Positions 16,658 to 26,378 of a stretch of DNA of 64,000 nucleotides are shown piece by piece. The position numbers and the translations under genes are program-made. Source of the stretch: Paucibacter sp. DJ2R-2 (GTDB taxonomy: Bacteria > Pseudomonadota > Gammaproteobacteria > Burkholderiales > Burkholderiaceae_C); the NCBI RefSeq assembly GCF_025717675.1, contig NZ_JAJIRT010000001.1:1426001-1490000 (forward strand). Direction: 5' to 3'. The first letter of the stretch is position 1; every line of letters begins with the position of its first letter. The notes beneath the pieces were generated by a model. It saw only the letters and a list, made by a program, of their open reading frames with translations, made no database searches and was not told the DNA's origin.

Positions 16658-18256
16658 TCAGTGCGTGGGCGGCGGCACGCTCCAACGCCGCGTGATGTCG
16701 CCCTTGTCATTGGCGCTCTCCAGCTGCACGCCAAAGCCCCAGAGTCGCGCCACATGCTTGAGCACCTCTTGTGCGCTGTCGTGCAGGGGCCGGTCCATAT
16801 GCTGGGTGTGGCGTAGGGTCAGGGAGCGGTCGCCGCGCAGATTGACGTTCCAGACCTGGATATTGGGCTCGCGGGTGCTGAGGTCGTACTGGCGCGACAA
16901 GGCCTCGCGCACATGCTGGTAGCCGCTTTCGTCGTGGATGGCCGAGATCTCGTACTCGGACTGCTTTTCATCGTCGAGGATGGAGAACAGCCGGAACTCG
17001 CGCATCAGATGCGGGCTCAGGTACTGGCCGATGAAGCTCTCGTCCTTGAAGTTGCGCATGGCGTGGTCCAGCGTGGGCAGCCAGTCGCTGCCGGCGATGT
17101 CGGGGAACCAGCGCCGGTCTTCTTCGGTGGGCTTTTCGCAGATGCGCTTGATGTCGGTGTACATCGCAAAGCCCAGGGCATAGGGGTTCAGATTCGCCAT
17201 GGGCTGCTGTGCCACCACATTGGTGTGCGACTTCAGCCATTCGATCATCATGCCGTCGCTCAGATAGCCGTCGTCGTACATCTGGTTCAGCAGGCGGTGG
17301 TGCCAGAAGGTGGCCCAGCCTTCGTTCATCACCTGGGTCTGGCGCTGGGGGTAGAAGTACTGGGCGATCTTGCGCACGATGCGCACGATTTCGCGTTGCC
17401 AGGGTTCCAGCAGGGGGGCGTTCTTTTCGATGAAGTAGAGGAGGTTCTCCTGCGGCTCGTCTGGAAAGCGCCGGGCTTCGGCGGCCTCATCGGCCTTGTC
17501 AGCCCGCTTGGGCAGGGTGCGCCAGAGCTCATTGATTTGCAGCTGGGCATGGGCCTCGCGGTCGGCCAGGCGGCTGCGTTCCTGGGCCAGGGACAGCTTG
17601 GCCGGGCGGCGGTAGCGGTCGACACCGTAGGACATCAGCGCATGGCAGGAGTCCAGCACCTGCTCGACCTGGGCCAGGCCGTGGCGCTGCTCGCAGTCGG
17701 CGACGAAGTTCTTGGCATAGACCAGGTAGTCGATGATGCTGGACGCATCGGTCCACATGCGGAACAGGTAATTGCCTTTGAAGAAGCTGTTGTGGCCGTA
17801 GCTGGCGTGGGCGATCACCAGGGCCTGCATGGCCATGGAGTTCTCTTCCATCAGGTAGGCGATGCAGGGGTCGGAGTTGATGACGATCTCGTAGGCCAGG
17901 CCCATCTGGCCGCGCTTGTAGTTGCGCTCGGTGGCGATGAACTCCTTGCCATAGCTCCAGTGCCGGTAATTGACCGGCATGCCCACCGAGGCATACGCGT
18001 CCATCATCTGCTCGGCGGTGATGATCTCGAGCTGGTTGGGGTAGGTGTCCAGGCCGTAACGCTCGGCGGTGGCGCGGATGACGTCGTGGTATTCGTCGAT
18101 CAGCTCGAAGGTCCAGTCGCTGGGCGAGGGCAGGGGCTGGGCCGGGCGGGGGCCGGCGGGCTTCATTTCTCGCAGGGGCGCGCGGCCGCGGCGGCCGCCG
18201 TATTCATCGGTCAAGGGTGCGATGCCGATCTGGCGGCGGTTCTCGATCTGGCTCAT
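16658..18256 (-). CDS. spoVR: SpoVR family protein (YcgB)
   Basis: 532 residues, close to E. coli YcgB (510). DWTFELIDEYHDVIRATAER, HASYGHNSFFKGNYLF and NPYALGFAMYTDIKRICEKP are strongly conserved SpoVR segments. The biochemical role is unresolved; in Bacillus it affects spore cortex, and in proteobacteria it belongs to the nitrogen-starvation and stationary-phase yeaG-yeaH-ycgB group. Its start overlaps the yeaH stop by four bases (ATGA), so it is the last gene of a three-gene operon. Confidence 0.95.
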   Translation of the reverse strand: MSQIENRRQIGIAPLTDEYGGRRGRAPLREMKPAGPRPAQPLPSPSDWTFELIDEYHDVIRATAERYGLDTYPNQLEIITAEQMMDAYASVGMPVNYRHWSYGKEFIATERNYKRGQMGLAYEIVINSDPCIAYLMEENSMAMQALVIAHASYGHNSFFKGNYLFRMWTDASSIIDYLVYAKNFVADCEQRHGLAQVEQVLDSCHALMSYGVDRYRRPAKLSLAQERSRLADREAHAQLQINELWRTLPKRADKADEAAEARRFPDEPQENLLYFIEKNAPLLEPWQREIVRIVRKIAQYFYPQRQTQVMNEGWATFWHHRLLNQMYDDGYLSDGMMIEWLKSHTNVVAQQPMANLNPYALGFAMYTDIKRICEKPTEEDRRWFPDIAGSDWLPTLDHAMRNFKDESFIGQYLSPHLMREFRLFSILDDEKQSEYEISAIHDESGYQHVREALSRQYDLSTREPNIQVWNVNLRGDRSLTLRHTQHMDRPLHDSAQEVLKHVARLWGFGVQLESANDKGDITRRWSVPPPTH

Positions 18257-19533
18257 GCCTGTGCCCCTTCCTTTTTGAAGAGCTCACGGAAGACCGGGTA
18301 GATCTGGGAGGCCTCGGTGGCTTTGCGCATGGCGAAGTGGCGCACCTCTTCGCTGAGCTTGCTGTACTCGTCCCAGAGGTTCTGTTCCTGCTCGGCCACT
18401 TGCACATAGGCGAAATAGCGGCAGAGCGGCAAGATCTGCTGCGCCAGCAGCTCGCGGCAGCGGCCGCTGTCGTGGTGCCAGTTGTCGCCATCGCTGGCCT
18501 GGGCGCCGTAGATGTTCCATTCGCTGCTGGGATAGCGCGCGCGGATGATTTCTTCCATCAGCACCAGGGCGCTGGAAACCACAGTGCCGCCGGTCTCGGT
18601 GGCGTGGAAAAAATTCTGCTCGTCCACCTCCTGGGCCTGGGTGTGGTGGCGGATGAAGACCACATCGATCTTCTCGTAATGCCGCGTCAGGAAGAGGTAG
18701 AGCAGGATGAAAAAACGCTTGGCCAGGTCCTTGCGGCTTTCGTCCATGGAGCCGGACACGTCCATCAGGCAGAACATGACGGCCCGGCTGGTCGGCACCG
18801 GCGTGCGCACGCGGTTGCGAAAGCGCAGGTCGATGGGGTCGAGAAACGGAATCGCTGCAATGCGCTGCTTGAGGAAGGCGATGCGATCCTCGGTTTCCTT
18901 GAGCATGCGTTGCACTTCCAGCTCGGCCGGGTTCTCGCGCTTGAGCAGGGCCAGGCGTTCTTCCAGCTCGTGCAGCTCGCGGCGCTTGCCCGTGCCCAGG
19001 GCGATGCGGCGGCTCAAAGCGCCGCGCATGGAGCGCACCACATGGAGGTTGGTCGGCGTGCCGTCGTTGGTGAAGCCGGCCCGGTGGCTCTTCCACTCCG
19101 GTGTTTCGGCCAGTTGGGTGCGCTCGAGATTGGGCAGGGCCAGGTCCTCGAAAAACACCTGCATGAATTCTTCGCGGCTCAGGTGGAAGACGAAGTCGTC
19201 CTCGCCCTCGCCGGAATCGCTGGCTTGGCCGCCGCCCTGGCCCTGACCGCCACCCTTGGGCTTGGCGACACGGTCACCTTTGACATGCTCGGTATTGCCC
19301 GGCCGCACCACCTCGCGCACGCCGCCCTCGCCGTGTCCAAATACCGGCTCGCTCAAGTCCTTTTTGGGGATGTGCACATCCTCGCCGCGCTCCATGTCAC
19401 GGATGCCGCGGCCGTCCACAGCGCGGCGCACCGCCTCGCGGATCTGTGTTTTGTGGCGCTGCAGGAAGCGCTCACGGTTGCCGATGGACTTGTTCTTTCC
19501 AGAGAGCCGTCGGTCGATGATCTGCTGCAGCAT
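18253..19533 (-). CDS. yeaH: YeaH/YhbH family protein (DUF444)
   Basis: 426 residues, nearly the length of E. coli YeaH (427). It has an N-terminal charged region (IIDRRLSGKNKSIGNRERFL), a Gly/Gln linker (GGGQGQGGGQASDSG), and a von Willebrand A-like domain with FCLMDVSGSMDES, a MIDAS-type metal site. It is the conserved partner of the PrkA kinase and SpoVR. The gap to prkA is 34 bases and the overlap with spoVR is four. Confidence 0.95.
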   Translation of the reverse strand: MLQQIIDRRLSGKNKSIGNRERFLQRHKTQIREAVRRAVDGRGIRDMERGEDVHIPKKDLSEPVFGHGEGGVREVVRPGNTEHVKGDRVAKPKGGGQGQGGGQASDSGEGEDDFVFHLSREEFMQVFFEDLALPNLERTQLAETPEWKSHRAGFTNDGTPTNLHVVRSMRGALSRRIALGTGKRRELHELEERLALLKRENPAELEVQRMLKETEDRIAFLKQRIAAIPFLDPIDLRFRNRVRTPVPTSRAVMFCLMDVSGSMDESRKDLAKRFFILLYLFLTRHYEKIDVVFIRHHTQAQEVDEQNFFHATETGGTVVSSALVLMEEIIRARYPSSEWNIYGAQASDGDNWHHDSGRCRELLAQQILPLCRYFAYVQVAEQEQNLWDEYSKLSEEVRHFAMRKATEASQIYPVFRELFKKEGAQA

Positions 19534-19567
19534 GGGTGCTTGCTCCTGCGTGTCGCCTTCGTTTCCT

Positions 19568-21490
19568 TCAAGAACTCTTGCGAACCCTCAAATACCACTC
19601 GCACAGCAGCCGCACCTGCTTGGCCGTGTAGCCCTTGTCCACCATGCGCTGCACAAAGTTCTCGTGCTTCTTGGCCTCGTCGGCGCTGGCTTTGGCGTTG
19701 AAGCTGATCACAGGCAGCAGCTCCTCGGTGTTGGAGAACATCTTCTTCTCGATCACCGTGCGCAGCTTCTCGTAGCTGGTCCAGGCCGGGTTCTTGCCGG
19801 CGTTGTTGGCGCGCGCGCGCAGCACGAAGTTGACGATCTCGTTGCGGAAGTCTTTCGGGTTGCTGATGCCGGCGGGTTTCTCGATCTTCTCCAGCTCGGC
19901 ATTCAGGGCCACGCGGTCGAAGACCTCGCCGGTGTCGGTGTCGCGGTACTCCTGGTCCTGGATCCAGTAGTCAGCGTAGGTGACGTAGCGGTCGAAGATG
20001 TTCTGGCCGTATTCGGAATAACTCTCCAGATAAGCGGTCTGGATCTCCTTGCCGATGAACTCGGCATAGCGCGGCGCCAGCGCTTCCTTGATGAATCCGA
20101 CGTACTTCTGCTCGACCTCGGCCGGGAACTGCTCGCGCTCGATCTGCTGCTCCAGCACATACATCAGGTGCACCGGGTTGGCCGCCACCTCGGCGCTGTC
20201 GAAATTGAAGACCTTGGACAGGATCTTGTAGGCGAAGCGGGTGGAGATGCCGCTCATGCCTTCGTCGACGCCAGCGTAGTCGCGGTATTCCTGGAAGCTC
20301 TTGGCGCGCGGGTCGGTGTCCTTGAGGCTCTCGCCGTCATAGACCTGCATCTTGGAATAGAGCGAGGAGTTCTCGGGCTCTTTCAGCCGGGTCAGCACGG
20401 CGAACTGGCTCATGATCTTGAGCGTGCCGGGCGCGCATTTGGCCTCGGCCAGGGAGGAGCCGCGGATCAGCTTCTCGTAGATCTTGACCTCTTCGCTGAC
20501 ACGCAGGCAGTAAGGCACCTTGACGATGTAAATGCGGTCCAGGAAGGCTTCGTTGTTCTTGTTGTTGCGGAAGGTCTTCCACTCGCTCTCATTGCTGTGG
20601 GCCAGCACCACGCCGTCGAAGGGGATGGCGCCGAAACCTTCCGTGCCCTTGTAATTGCCTTCCTGTGTGGCGGTCAGCAAGGGGTGCAGCACCTTGATCG
20701 GTGCCTTGAACATTTCCACAAACTCCAGCAGGCCTTGGTTGGCCAAGCAGAGGCCGCCCGAGTAGCTGTAGGCATCGGGGTCGTCCTGGGCATAGGTTTC
20801 CAGCTTGCGGATGTCGACCTTGCCGACCAGGGAGGAGATATCCTGGTTGTTCTCGTCGCCCGGCTCGGTCTTGGCCACACCCACTTGCTTGAGTACGCTG
20901 GGGTAACGCTTGACCACCTTGAAGCGGCGGATGTCGCCACCGAATTCGTCGAGGCGCTTGACCGCCCAGGGACTGAGGATGCGGTTCAGATAACGCCGAG
21001 GAATGCCGTACTCCTGCTCCAGCAGGGGGCCGTCTTCGACCACATCGAACAAGCCCAGCGGTGACTCGTTCACTGGCGAGCCGGCCAGGGCATAGAAAGG
21101 CACCTGCTCCATCAGGCTCTTGAGCCGCTCGGCGATGGAACTCTTGCCGCCGCCGACGGGGCCCAGCAGGTAGAGGATCTGCTTCTTCTCTTCCAGGCCC
21201 TGGGCGGCGTGGCGGAAGTAGCTGACCACTTGCTCGATCGCTTCCTCGAGGCCGTAGAACTCGGCGAAGGCGGGGTAGATCTTGATCGTCTTGTTGGCGA
21301 ACAGGCGGGACAGGCGCGCGTCGTGGCGCGTGTCGATCATTTCCGGCTCGCCGATGGCCTTGAGCATGCGCTCGGCCGCGGTGGCGTAGGCGAGGGGGTT
21401 GCGCTTGCATTCGTTGAGGTAATCCTCGAGCGAAAGCTCTTCGACGCGGGTGCGCTCGTAGCGCTTGGTGAAGCTGCTGATCACGTCCAT
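19568..21490 (-). CDS. prkA: PrkA-type serine protein kinase (YeaG)
   Basis: 640 residues, against 644 for E. coli YeaG. The N-terminal AAA-like PrkA domain has the Walker A motif GPVGGGKSS at 110-118; the C-terminal PrkA kinase-like domain includes the strongly conserved FAVLTRLKEPENSSLYSKMQ. In enteric bacteria this kinase is induced in nitrogen starvation and stationary phase. ATG 21490 has GGAGGT upstream; the frame continues to 21520. The promoter side, 21491-21777, holds no gene that I can see. It starts the prkA-yeaH-spoVR operon. Confidence 0.95.
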   Translation of the reverse strand: MDVISSFTKRYERTRVEELSLEDYLNECKRNPLAYATAAERMLKAIGEPEMIDTRHDARLSRLFANKTIKIYPAFAEFYGLEEAIEQVVSYFRHAAQGLEEKKQILYLLGPVGGGKSSIAERLKSLMEQVPFYALAGSPVNESPLGLFDVVEDGPLLEQEYGIPRRYLNRILSPWAVKRLDEFGGDIRRFKVVKRYPSVLKQVGVAKTEPGDENNQDISSLVGKVDIRKLETYAQDDPDAYSYSGGLCLANQGLLEFVEMFKAPIKVLHPLLTATQEGNYKGTEGFGAIPFDGVVLAHSNESEWKTFRNNKNNEAFLDRIYIVKVPYCLRVSEEVKIYEKLIRGSSLAEAKCAPGTLKIMSQFAVLTRLKEPENSSLYSKMQVYDGESLKDTDPRAKSFQEYRDYAGVDEGMSGISTRFAYKILSKVFNFDSAEVAANPVHLMYVLEQQIEREQFPAEVEQKYVGFIKEALAPRYAEFIGKEIQTAYLESYSEYGQNIFDRYVTYADYWIQDQEYRDTDTGEVFDRVALNAELEKIEKPAGISNPKDFRNEIVNFVLRARANNAGKNPAWTSYEKLRTVIEKKMFSNTEELLPVISFNAKASADEAKKHENFVQRMVDKGYTAKQVRLLCEWYLRVRKSS

Positions 21491-21777
21491 GCTGACCTCC
21501 GGTAAGGTCCCGGGCAGCACGCAGACACGGCTCGTCAGCGCATCACCTGGGAAGTTCTGATGAAGTCCTTGCGCTCACAAGCCATGGCGGTGGCTGGGGG
21601 CGTCATCAGAGCTTTCCGGGAACAGTGGCAGTGGTTCCAGCTTGGCCCGGCTGAGGCCGTTCAAAGGGTCAAAAAGCGCGGCAATCACCGCAGTTCAAAC
21701 CGCCCGCCAAAACCAAGCATGGAGCGATGCTACGCCGATCTGCCGATTTTGGTGTGACGCCGCTTTGGGCGCCCGCG

Positions 21778-22689
21778 TCAGTCGTTTTTTCGCAGCCGTT
21801 CGATCAGGCCGTTGAGCTCGTCCAGCGAGGCAAACTGGATGGACAGCTCGCCCTGTTCACCGCGTTTGGTGCGCTTCTTGACCCGCACCTCGACCACCGC
21901 GGTCAACAGGTCAGATAACTCCTCTTCCAAGCGCAGCAGGTCGCGGCTCTTGTCACCTTTGACGCGCAGCAGCGGCGTCTGGCGGCCGGCGCCTTGGCGC
22001 GACACCAGCTTTTCGGCTTCACGCACGCTGAGCTTCTTGGCGGCGATCTCGGTGGCGCAGGTGATCTGGTGCGCGCCGTCCAGCGGCAGCAAGGCGCGGG
22101 CATGGCCCATGTCGATGTCGCCGGCCATCAGCATGTTCTGCACCGGCTCGACCAGCTGCAGCAGGCGCAGCAGATTGCTGGCGGCGCTGCGCGAGCGGCC
22201 CACGGCTTGGGCGGCCTGTTCATGGGTCAGGTGGAACTCGTTGACCAGGCGCTGCAGGCCCTGGGCCTCTTCCAGCGGGTTCAGGTCCTCGCGCTGGATG
22301 TTTTCGATCAGGGCCATGGCGGCCGCGGCCTCGTCCGGTACGGCCTTGACCAGCACCGGCACCTCGCGCAGACCGGCCAGCTTGGCGGCACGGAAGCGGC
22401 GTTCGCCGGCGATGATTTCATAGCGCACATCGCTGAGCGGCGAGGGCGGGGCGATCGGGCGCACCAGGATGGGCTGCATGATGCCCTGGCCCTTGATGCT
22501 CTCGGCCAGCTCGTAGAGTGAGCCTTCGTCCATGCGCGTGCGCGGCTGGTATTTGCCGGCCTGCATCTGCTCCAGGCGCAGCTGGCTGGGGCTGCCTTCG
22601 CGGGCGGCGGCTGCTTCCGCTTCGTTGACTTTGGGGCCGAGCAGCGCTTCGAGGCCGAGGCCGAGGCCTTTGGGTTTCTTGGTGACCAT
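21778..22689 (-). CDS. parB: Chromosome-partitioning protein ParB
   Basis: 303 residues of the ParB/Spo0J family. The N-terminal KGLGLGLEALLG is a ParA-contacting motif. The CTP-binding domain includes the arginine-rich GERRFR (95-100) and ENIQREDLNPLEEA, followed by an HTH (THEQAAQAVGRSRSAASNLL) and a C-terminal dimer domain. ParB loads on parS, spreads as a CTP clamp and directs segregation with ParA. Three parS copies are in rsmG and mnmG, 3.7-5 kb to the right. parA is not adjacent: argC and other genes lie between. Confidence 0.97.
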   Translation of the reverse strand: MVTKKPKGLGLGLEALLGPKVNEAEAAAAREGSPSQLRLEQMQAGKYQPRTRMDEGSLYELAESIKGQGIMQPILVRPIAPPSPLSDVRYEIIAGERRFRAAKLAGLREVPVLVKAVPDEAAAAMALIENIQREDLNPLEEAQGLQRLVNEFHLTHEQAAQAVGRSRSAASNLLRLLQLVEPVQNMLMAGDIDMGHARALLPLDGAHQITCATEIAAKKLSVREAEKLVSRQGAGRQTPLLRVKGDKSRDLLRLEEELSDLLTAVVEVRVKKRTKRGEQGELSIQFASLDELNGLIERLRKND

Positions 22690-22703
22690 GGGGCGATTGT
22701 CCC

Positions 22704-23249
22704 TTATGACTCGGCGCGCATCAGCTGGGCCAGCAAGACCTGACCCTCGGGCCAGTCGCCGAGGCCGGAGTCGGCATTGAGATGACCGCGCGGGCCAGCC
22801 AGCACCAGGCTGGCGCCCCAGTCCGCCGCCATCTGCGCGCCGCGCTCGGGCGCACAGAAAGGGTCGTCGCTGCTGATCACGGCGATGGCCGGGAAGGGCA
22901 GGCGGCCGCGCTGGATCTGGCGCCAGTTGTGCAGCTGCGGCGGGGTTCCTGGCGCCTCGGTGTCGGGTGGTGCCACCAGCAGGGCGCCGCGAACGCGCGC
23001 CGTGTGGCGGGAATGCGAGGCCCAGCTGGCCACCAGCTGGCAGCCCAGGGAATGGGCCACCAAGACCACGGGTTCATCCTGTGCTTGCAGCACCTCGTCC
23101 AGGCGCGCCATCCAGTCGCCGCGCAGCGGCCGCTCCCAGTCGGATTGTTCAACCCGCAGGTGGCCGAATTGCGCCTCCCAGAGGCTTTGCCAATGCCCAG
23201 GGCCGGAGTTCAACCAGCCGGGCAGCAGGAGGACGGTGCTTGCTTTCAT
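22704..23249 (-). CDS. RBBP9/YdeN-type alpha/beta hydrolase
   Basis: 181 residues with the small serine-hydrolase fold of the RBBP9/YdeN family. [18 protein letters not shown] at the start, the nucleophile elbow VAHSLGC (Ser67), SSDDPFC (acid) and GHLN (base) complete the triad. The substrate is unknown. It starts 14 bases upstream of parB on the same strand and may be transcribed with it, and it is divergent from argC (51-base gap). Confidence 0.87.
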   Translation of the reverse strand: MKASTVLLLPGWLNSGPGHWQSLWEAQFGHLRVEQSDWERPLRGDWMARLDEVLQAQDEPVVLVAHSLGCQLVASWASHSRHTARVRGALLVAPPDTEAPGTPPQLHNWRQIQRGRLPFPAIAVISSDDPFCAPERGAQMAADWGASLVLAGPRGHLNADSGLGDWPEGQVLLAQLMRAES

Positions 23250-23300
23250 TCGCTTGCCTTATGCTTTCACTTCTTTGAATTTGATTGTGCTGGAGAAGTC

Positions 23301-24245
23301 ATGACGTACGCGGTTTTTGTGGATGGACAAGAGGGCACGACGGGTCTGCGCATCCATGAGTACCTGGCCGCGCGTCAGGATGTGGAAGTGCTGCGCATCG
23401 ACGCTGACAAGCGCAAGGACTCGGCCGAGCGTGCGCGCCTGCTCAACGCCGCCGATGTGGCTTTCTTGTGCCTGCCCGATGCCGCTTCACGTGAAGCCGC
23501 GGCCATGATCAGCAATCCCAAGACCTGCCTGATCGACGCCAGCACCGCGCACCGCACCGTGCCCGGCTGGGCCTTCGGCCTGCCCGAGCTGTGCAAGAGC
23601 CAGCGCGATGCCATCCGCGGCGCCAAGCGCATCGCCAACCCGGGTTGCCATGCCAGTGCCTTCATCCTGGCCTTGCGCCCCCTGGTCGATGCCGGCCTGC
23701 TGGCGCCCGAGGCCTTGGTCTCGGCCACCTCGATCACCGGTTATTCCGGTGGCGGCAAGGGCATGATTGGCGAGTACGAGGCGGGCGGCAATGCCAAGCT
23801 GCTCTCGCCCCGCCCTTATGCCCTGGGTCTGGCCCACAAGCATCTGCCCGAGATGATGGCCCACACCGGCCTCAAGAGCGCGCCGGTCTTCATGCCCATC
23901 GTCGGCAATTTCTACAAGGGCCTGGCGGTGACCGTGCCTCTGCACCTGAGCCAGCTGCGTGCCGGCACCCAGGCCGAGCATGTGCAGCAGGCCCTGGCCG
24001 CGCATTACGAAGGCGAGCGCTTCCTCCGCGTGATGCCGTTGCGCGATGCTGACACCCTGGCCGAGGGCTTCTTCGATGTGCAGGGCTGCAATGACACGAA
24101 CCGGGTGGACCTGTTCGTCTTCGGCTCCGAGACGCAGATCCTCGTCATGGCCCGCCTGGACAACCTCGGCAAGGGCGCCAGCGGCGCCGCCGTGCAAGCC
24201 ATGAATGTGCACCTGGGTCTCGAAGAAAGCCTGGGTCTGGTGTGA
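23301..24245 (+). CDS. argC: N-acetyl-gamma-glutamyl-phosphate reductase, short (type 2) ArgC
   Basis: 314 residues. It reduces N-acetylglutamyl phosphate to the semialdehyde with NADPH in arginine synthesis. The N-terminal [12 protein letters not shown] is the nucleotide-binding motif, and the catalytic cysteine is Cys116 in NPGCHASAF. The length and GQEGTTGLR fit the type 2 ArgC group, which is shorter than the E. coli enzyme. ATG 23301 has GGAG at 23292-23295. It ends with a GTGA overlap with the next gene. It sits between parB and parA. Confidence 0.95.
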   Translation: MTYAVFVDGQEGTTGLRIHEYLAARQDVEVLRIDADKRKDSAERARLLNAADVAFLCLPDAASREAAAMISNPKTCLIDASTAHRTVPGWAFGLPELCKSQRDAIRGAKRIANPGCHASAFILALRPLVDAGLLAPEALVSATSITGYSGGGKGMIGEYEAGGNAKLLSPRPYALGLAHKHLPEMMAHTGLKSAPVFMPIVGNFYKGLAVTVPLHLSQLRAGTQAEHVQQALAAHYEGERFLRVMPLRDADTLAEGFFDVQGCNDTNRVDLFVFGSETQILVMARLDNLGKGASGAAVQAMNVHLGLEESLGLV

Positions 24246-24694
24246 GCCCGGCGCTGCGCGGTGAGGCCGAGCGCTGGTGGCGGGATGAGGAGGTCTCGTC
24301 GGCGGCCGTGCAGGCCTTGCGCGAGCGCGTGCGCCTGTTCGGCCGCCAGCAGACCCAGGGCAGCGATGCGCAGGACATCGCCTGCGCACGCTTCGATGAA
24401 CAGGGCGAGCTGCTCTTGGGCGCCAGCGGCCGCACCGAGTTCCAAAGGCTCTACGTCGACTATCTGTGGGTCCGGGAGGACTTACGCGGGCAGGGCTTGG
24501 GCAGTGCTTGCCTGCGCCAGATCGAGGCCCAGGCCTTGCGTCGCGGCTGTGTCGACGCCTTGATTGAAACCCAGTCCGACGAGACGGCCGCGCTCTACGA
24601 ACACCTCGGTTATGTCTGCATCAGCCACGTGCACGATTTCGTGCCGGGCTTCACCCGCCACACCCTTTTGAAGGTCTGGAAACCGCGCGATTGA
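24242..24694 (+). CDS. GNAT family acetyltransferase, coupled to argC
   Basis: 150 residues. [20 protein letters not shown] is the acetyl-CoA-binding loop (R/Q-x-x-G-x-G), and [14 protein letters not shown] is the C-terminal GNAT motif. It starts at GTG 24242 inside the argC stop codon, so it is translated from the same message. The link to arginine synthesis may be coincidental; the substrate is unknown. Confidence 0.85.
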   Translation: MSPALRGEAERWWRDEEVSSAAVQALRERVRLFGRQQTQGSDAQDIACARFDEQGELLLGASGRTEFQRLYVDYLWVREDLRGQGLGSACLRQIEAQALRRGCVDALIETQSDETAALYEHLGYVCISHVHDFVPGFTRHTLLKVWKPRD

Positions 24695-24710
24695 TTCGCA
24701 CTGGCACCGC

Positions 24711-25499
24711 TCAAATAGACGGTTCGGGAGAGCGGTAGTGGTAGCGGTAGGCGACGGCAAAGCCCAGATGACGATAGGCGCGCTGAGCGCTTTCGTTGTC
24801 ACTGCCGACTTGCAGATAGGCTTGGGTCGCGCCCTGGGATTTGGCACGCTCCAGCAGGGCCGCGCACAAGACCCTGGCATGCCCCTGTCCGCGCCTGGCG
24901 GGCGGCGTGAAGACGTCATACAGCCCCGCCATGGCCCCTTCGCAGGCCAGCTGTCCGCAGGCCAGCAGTTCACCGTGCTCATCGCTCAAGGTATGGCCTT
25001 GGTAGACCACCGGCGAGGCGAGCAGGCGTTGGGCATGGGCCTCGATCTCGACGGCGCTGGATTCGCGCAAGGCTCCGACCAAGTTTGCGTACGAGGGCGC
25101 GTCCAAGAGCTCCAGACTTTGGCCTGGGGGCAGGGCGGCGGGCAGTTCGTCCAGATGAGCGCGGACCATCACATCGGCCGCATCGAAACGGGCCCAGCCT
25201 TTGGCTCTCAGCGTGGCATCCAGATCAGCCGGCTGGGTGAAGGGCGTGAGGCGGACGATCAAGGGCAGGCCAGCGGCCTGGAAAGCGAGCTGGCAGCGCG
25301 ACAGCAAGTCGTCGAGCGGCAGGCTGCCGGCTTCCAGCGCATTGATGCAGCGCGAACGCTTGGCCTTGCCGGGTGAGAGGCGGATCAGCCAGCCCTCGAC
25401 GCGTTGCTGTTGGGGTGGGGCGCTGGCATTGAGCCCGGCCTGCTCGGCCCGCCAAGCCAGGTCCCAGTCGCCGGTCAGCAGCGCAGCCTCTTCGCTCAT
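24711..25499 (-). CDS. GNAT family acetyltransferase next to parA
   Basis: 262 residues, longer than an average GNAT; an N-terminal half of about 130 residues looks like a degenerate GNAT copy. The C-terminal domain has DVFTPPARRGQGHARVLCAA (acetyl-CoA loop) and NESAQRAYRHLGFAVAYRYH. ATG 25499 is the first good start; the frame is open to 25640 but would overlap parA. It starts 16 bases after the parA stop on the same strand and converges on the argC-GNAT pair. Confidence 0.82.
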   Translation of the reverse strand: MSEEAALLTGDWDLAWRAEQAGLNASAPPQQQRVEGWLIRLSPGKAKRSRCINALEAGSLPLDDLLSRCQLAFQAAGLPLIVRLTPFTQPADLDATLRAKGWARFDAADVMVRAHLDELPAALPPGQSLELLDAPSYANLVGALRESSAVEIEAHAQRLLASPVVYQGHTLSDEHGELLACGQLACEGAMAGLYDVFTPPARRGQGHARVLCAALLERAKSQGATQAYLQVGSDNESAQRAYRHLGFAVAYRYHYRSPEPSI

Positions 25500-25515
25500 C
25501 GCCGGCCCATTCACT

Positions 25516-26286
25516 TCACATGCTGCCGACGCGGCGCACCATTTCACGTGCGAACTCGATGAAAGCCTGGGCACCCTTGGAGGCAGGGTCAAACACCACG
25601 CCGGGCAGGCCGTAGCTGGGCGCTTCGGCCAGGCGCACATTGCGCGGAATCACGGTGTCGAAGACCTTATCGCCAAAGTGCTGCTTGAGCTGATCGCTGA
25701 CCTGGTTCTGCAGGGTGATGCGCGGGTCGAACATCACCCGCAGCAGGCCAATGATCTGCAGGTCGGCATTGAGATTGGCATGCACCTGCTTGATGGTGTT
25801 GACCAGGTCCGAGAGGCCTTCCAGCGCGAAGTACTCGCACTGCATGGGCACGACCACGCCGTGGGCGCAGCAGAGGCCGTTCAGCGTCAGCATGGACAGC
25901 GAAGGCGGGCAGTCGATCAAGACGAAGTCGTAGTCGTCGTTGGCGGCAGCGAGGGCGCCCTTGAGGCGGCGTTCGCGGCGCTCCAAATCAACCAGCTCGA
26001 CTTCGGCGCCGGCCAGTTCACGGTTGGCGCCCAGCACGTCGTAGCCGACCTTCTCGCTGGTCTGCTTGGCTTCCTTGACCGAGGCCGATTCCAGCAGCAC
26101 GTCGTAGACGCTGAGCTCCAGCGCGCGCTTGTCGATGCCCGAGCCCATGGTGGCATTGCCCTGCGGGTCCAGGTCCACCACCAACACGCGCTGGCCGACC
26201 TTGGCCAGGCCGGCGGCGAGGTTGACGGTGGTGGTGGTCTTGCCGACCCCGCCCTTTTGGTTGGCAACGCAGAAGATCTTGGCCAT
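25516..26286 (-). CDS. parA: Chromosome-partitioning ATPase ParA
   Basis: 256 residues of the ParA/Soj family. The deviant Walker A motif KGGVGKTTT begins at residue 11; VLIDCPPSLSMLTLNGL and the DPRITLQNQVS region are conserved. ParA binds nucleoid DNA as an ATP dimer and moves the ParB-parS complex. rsmG is 92 bases upstream. The usual parB partner is 2.8 kb away instead of directly downstream. Confidence 0.97.
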   Translation of the reverse strand: MAKIFCVANQKGGVGKTTTTVNLAAGLAKVGQRVLVVDLDPQGNATMGSGIDKRALELSVYDVLLESASVKEAKQTSEKVGYDVLGANRELAGAEVELVDLERRERRLKGALAAANDDYDFVLIDCPPSLSMLTLNGLCCAHGVVVPMQCEYFALEGLSDLVNTIKQVHANLNADLQIIGLLRVMFDPRITLQNQVSDQLKQHFGDKVFDTVIPRNVRLAEAPSYGLPGVVFDPASKGAQAFIEFAREMVRRVGSM

Positions 26287-26378
26287 GGTCTCGTTTTTCT
26301 AAGCAGGCGTGATGGTAGCTGCAGAAGGGTCGTGCTTTTGTGGCGAGGCGTGTACGCGGCCGCGCGCGGCACACATTT

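Noticed and set aside
16913-18301. Long open frame on the plus strand opposite spoVR
   Set aside because: Antisense of a well-conserved gene; high GC keeps the opposite frame open and the protein has no family features.
23483-23498. CGCTTCACGTGAAGCC as a fourth parS
   Set aside because: Only 12 of 16 bases match and it lies in argC codons; CACGTG is common by chance in GC-rich DNA.
25540-25555. CATTTCACGTGCGAAC near the parA end as a parS
   Set aside because: 10 of 16 matches; the second half-site is missing.
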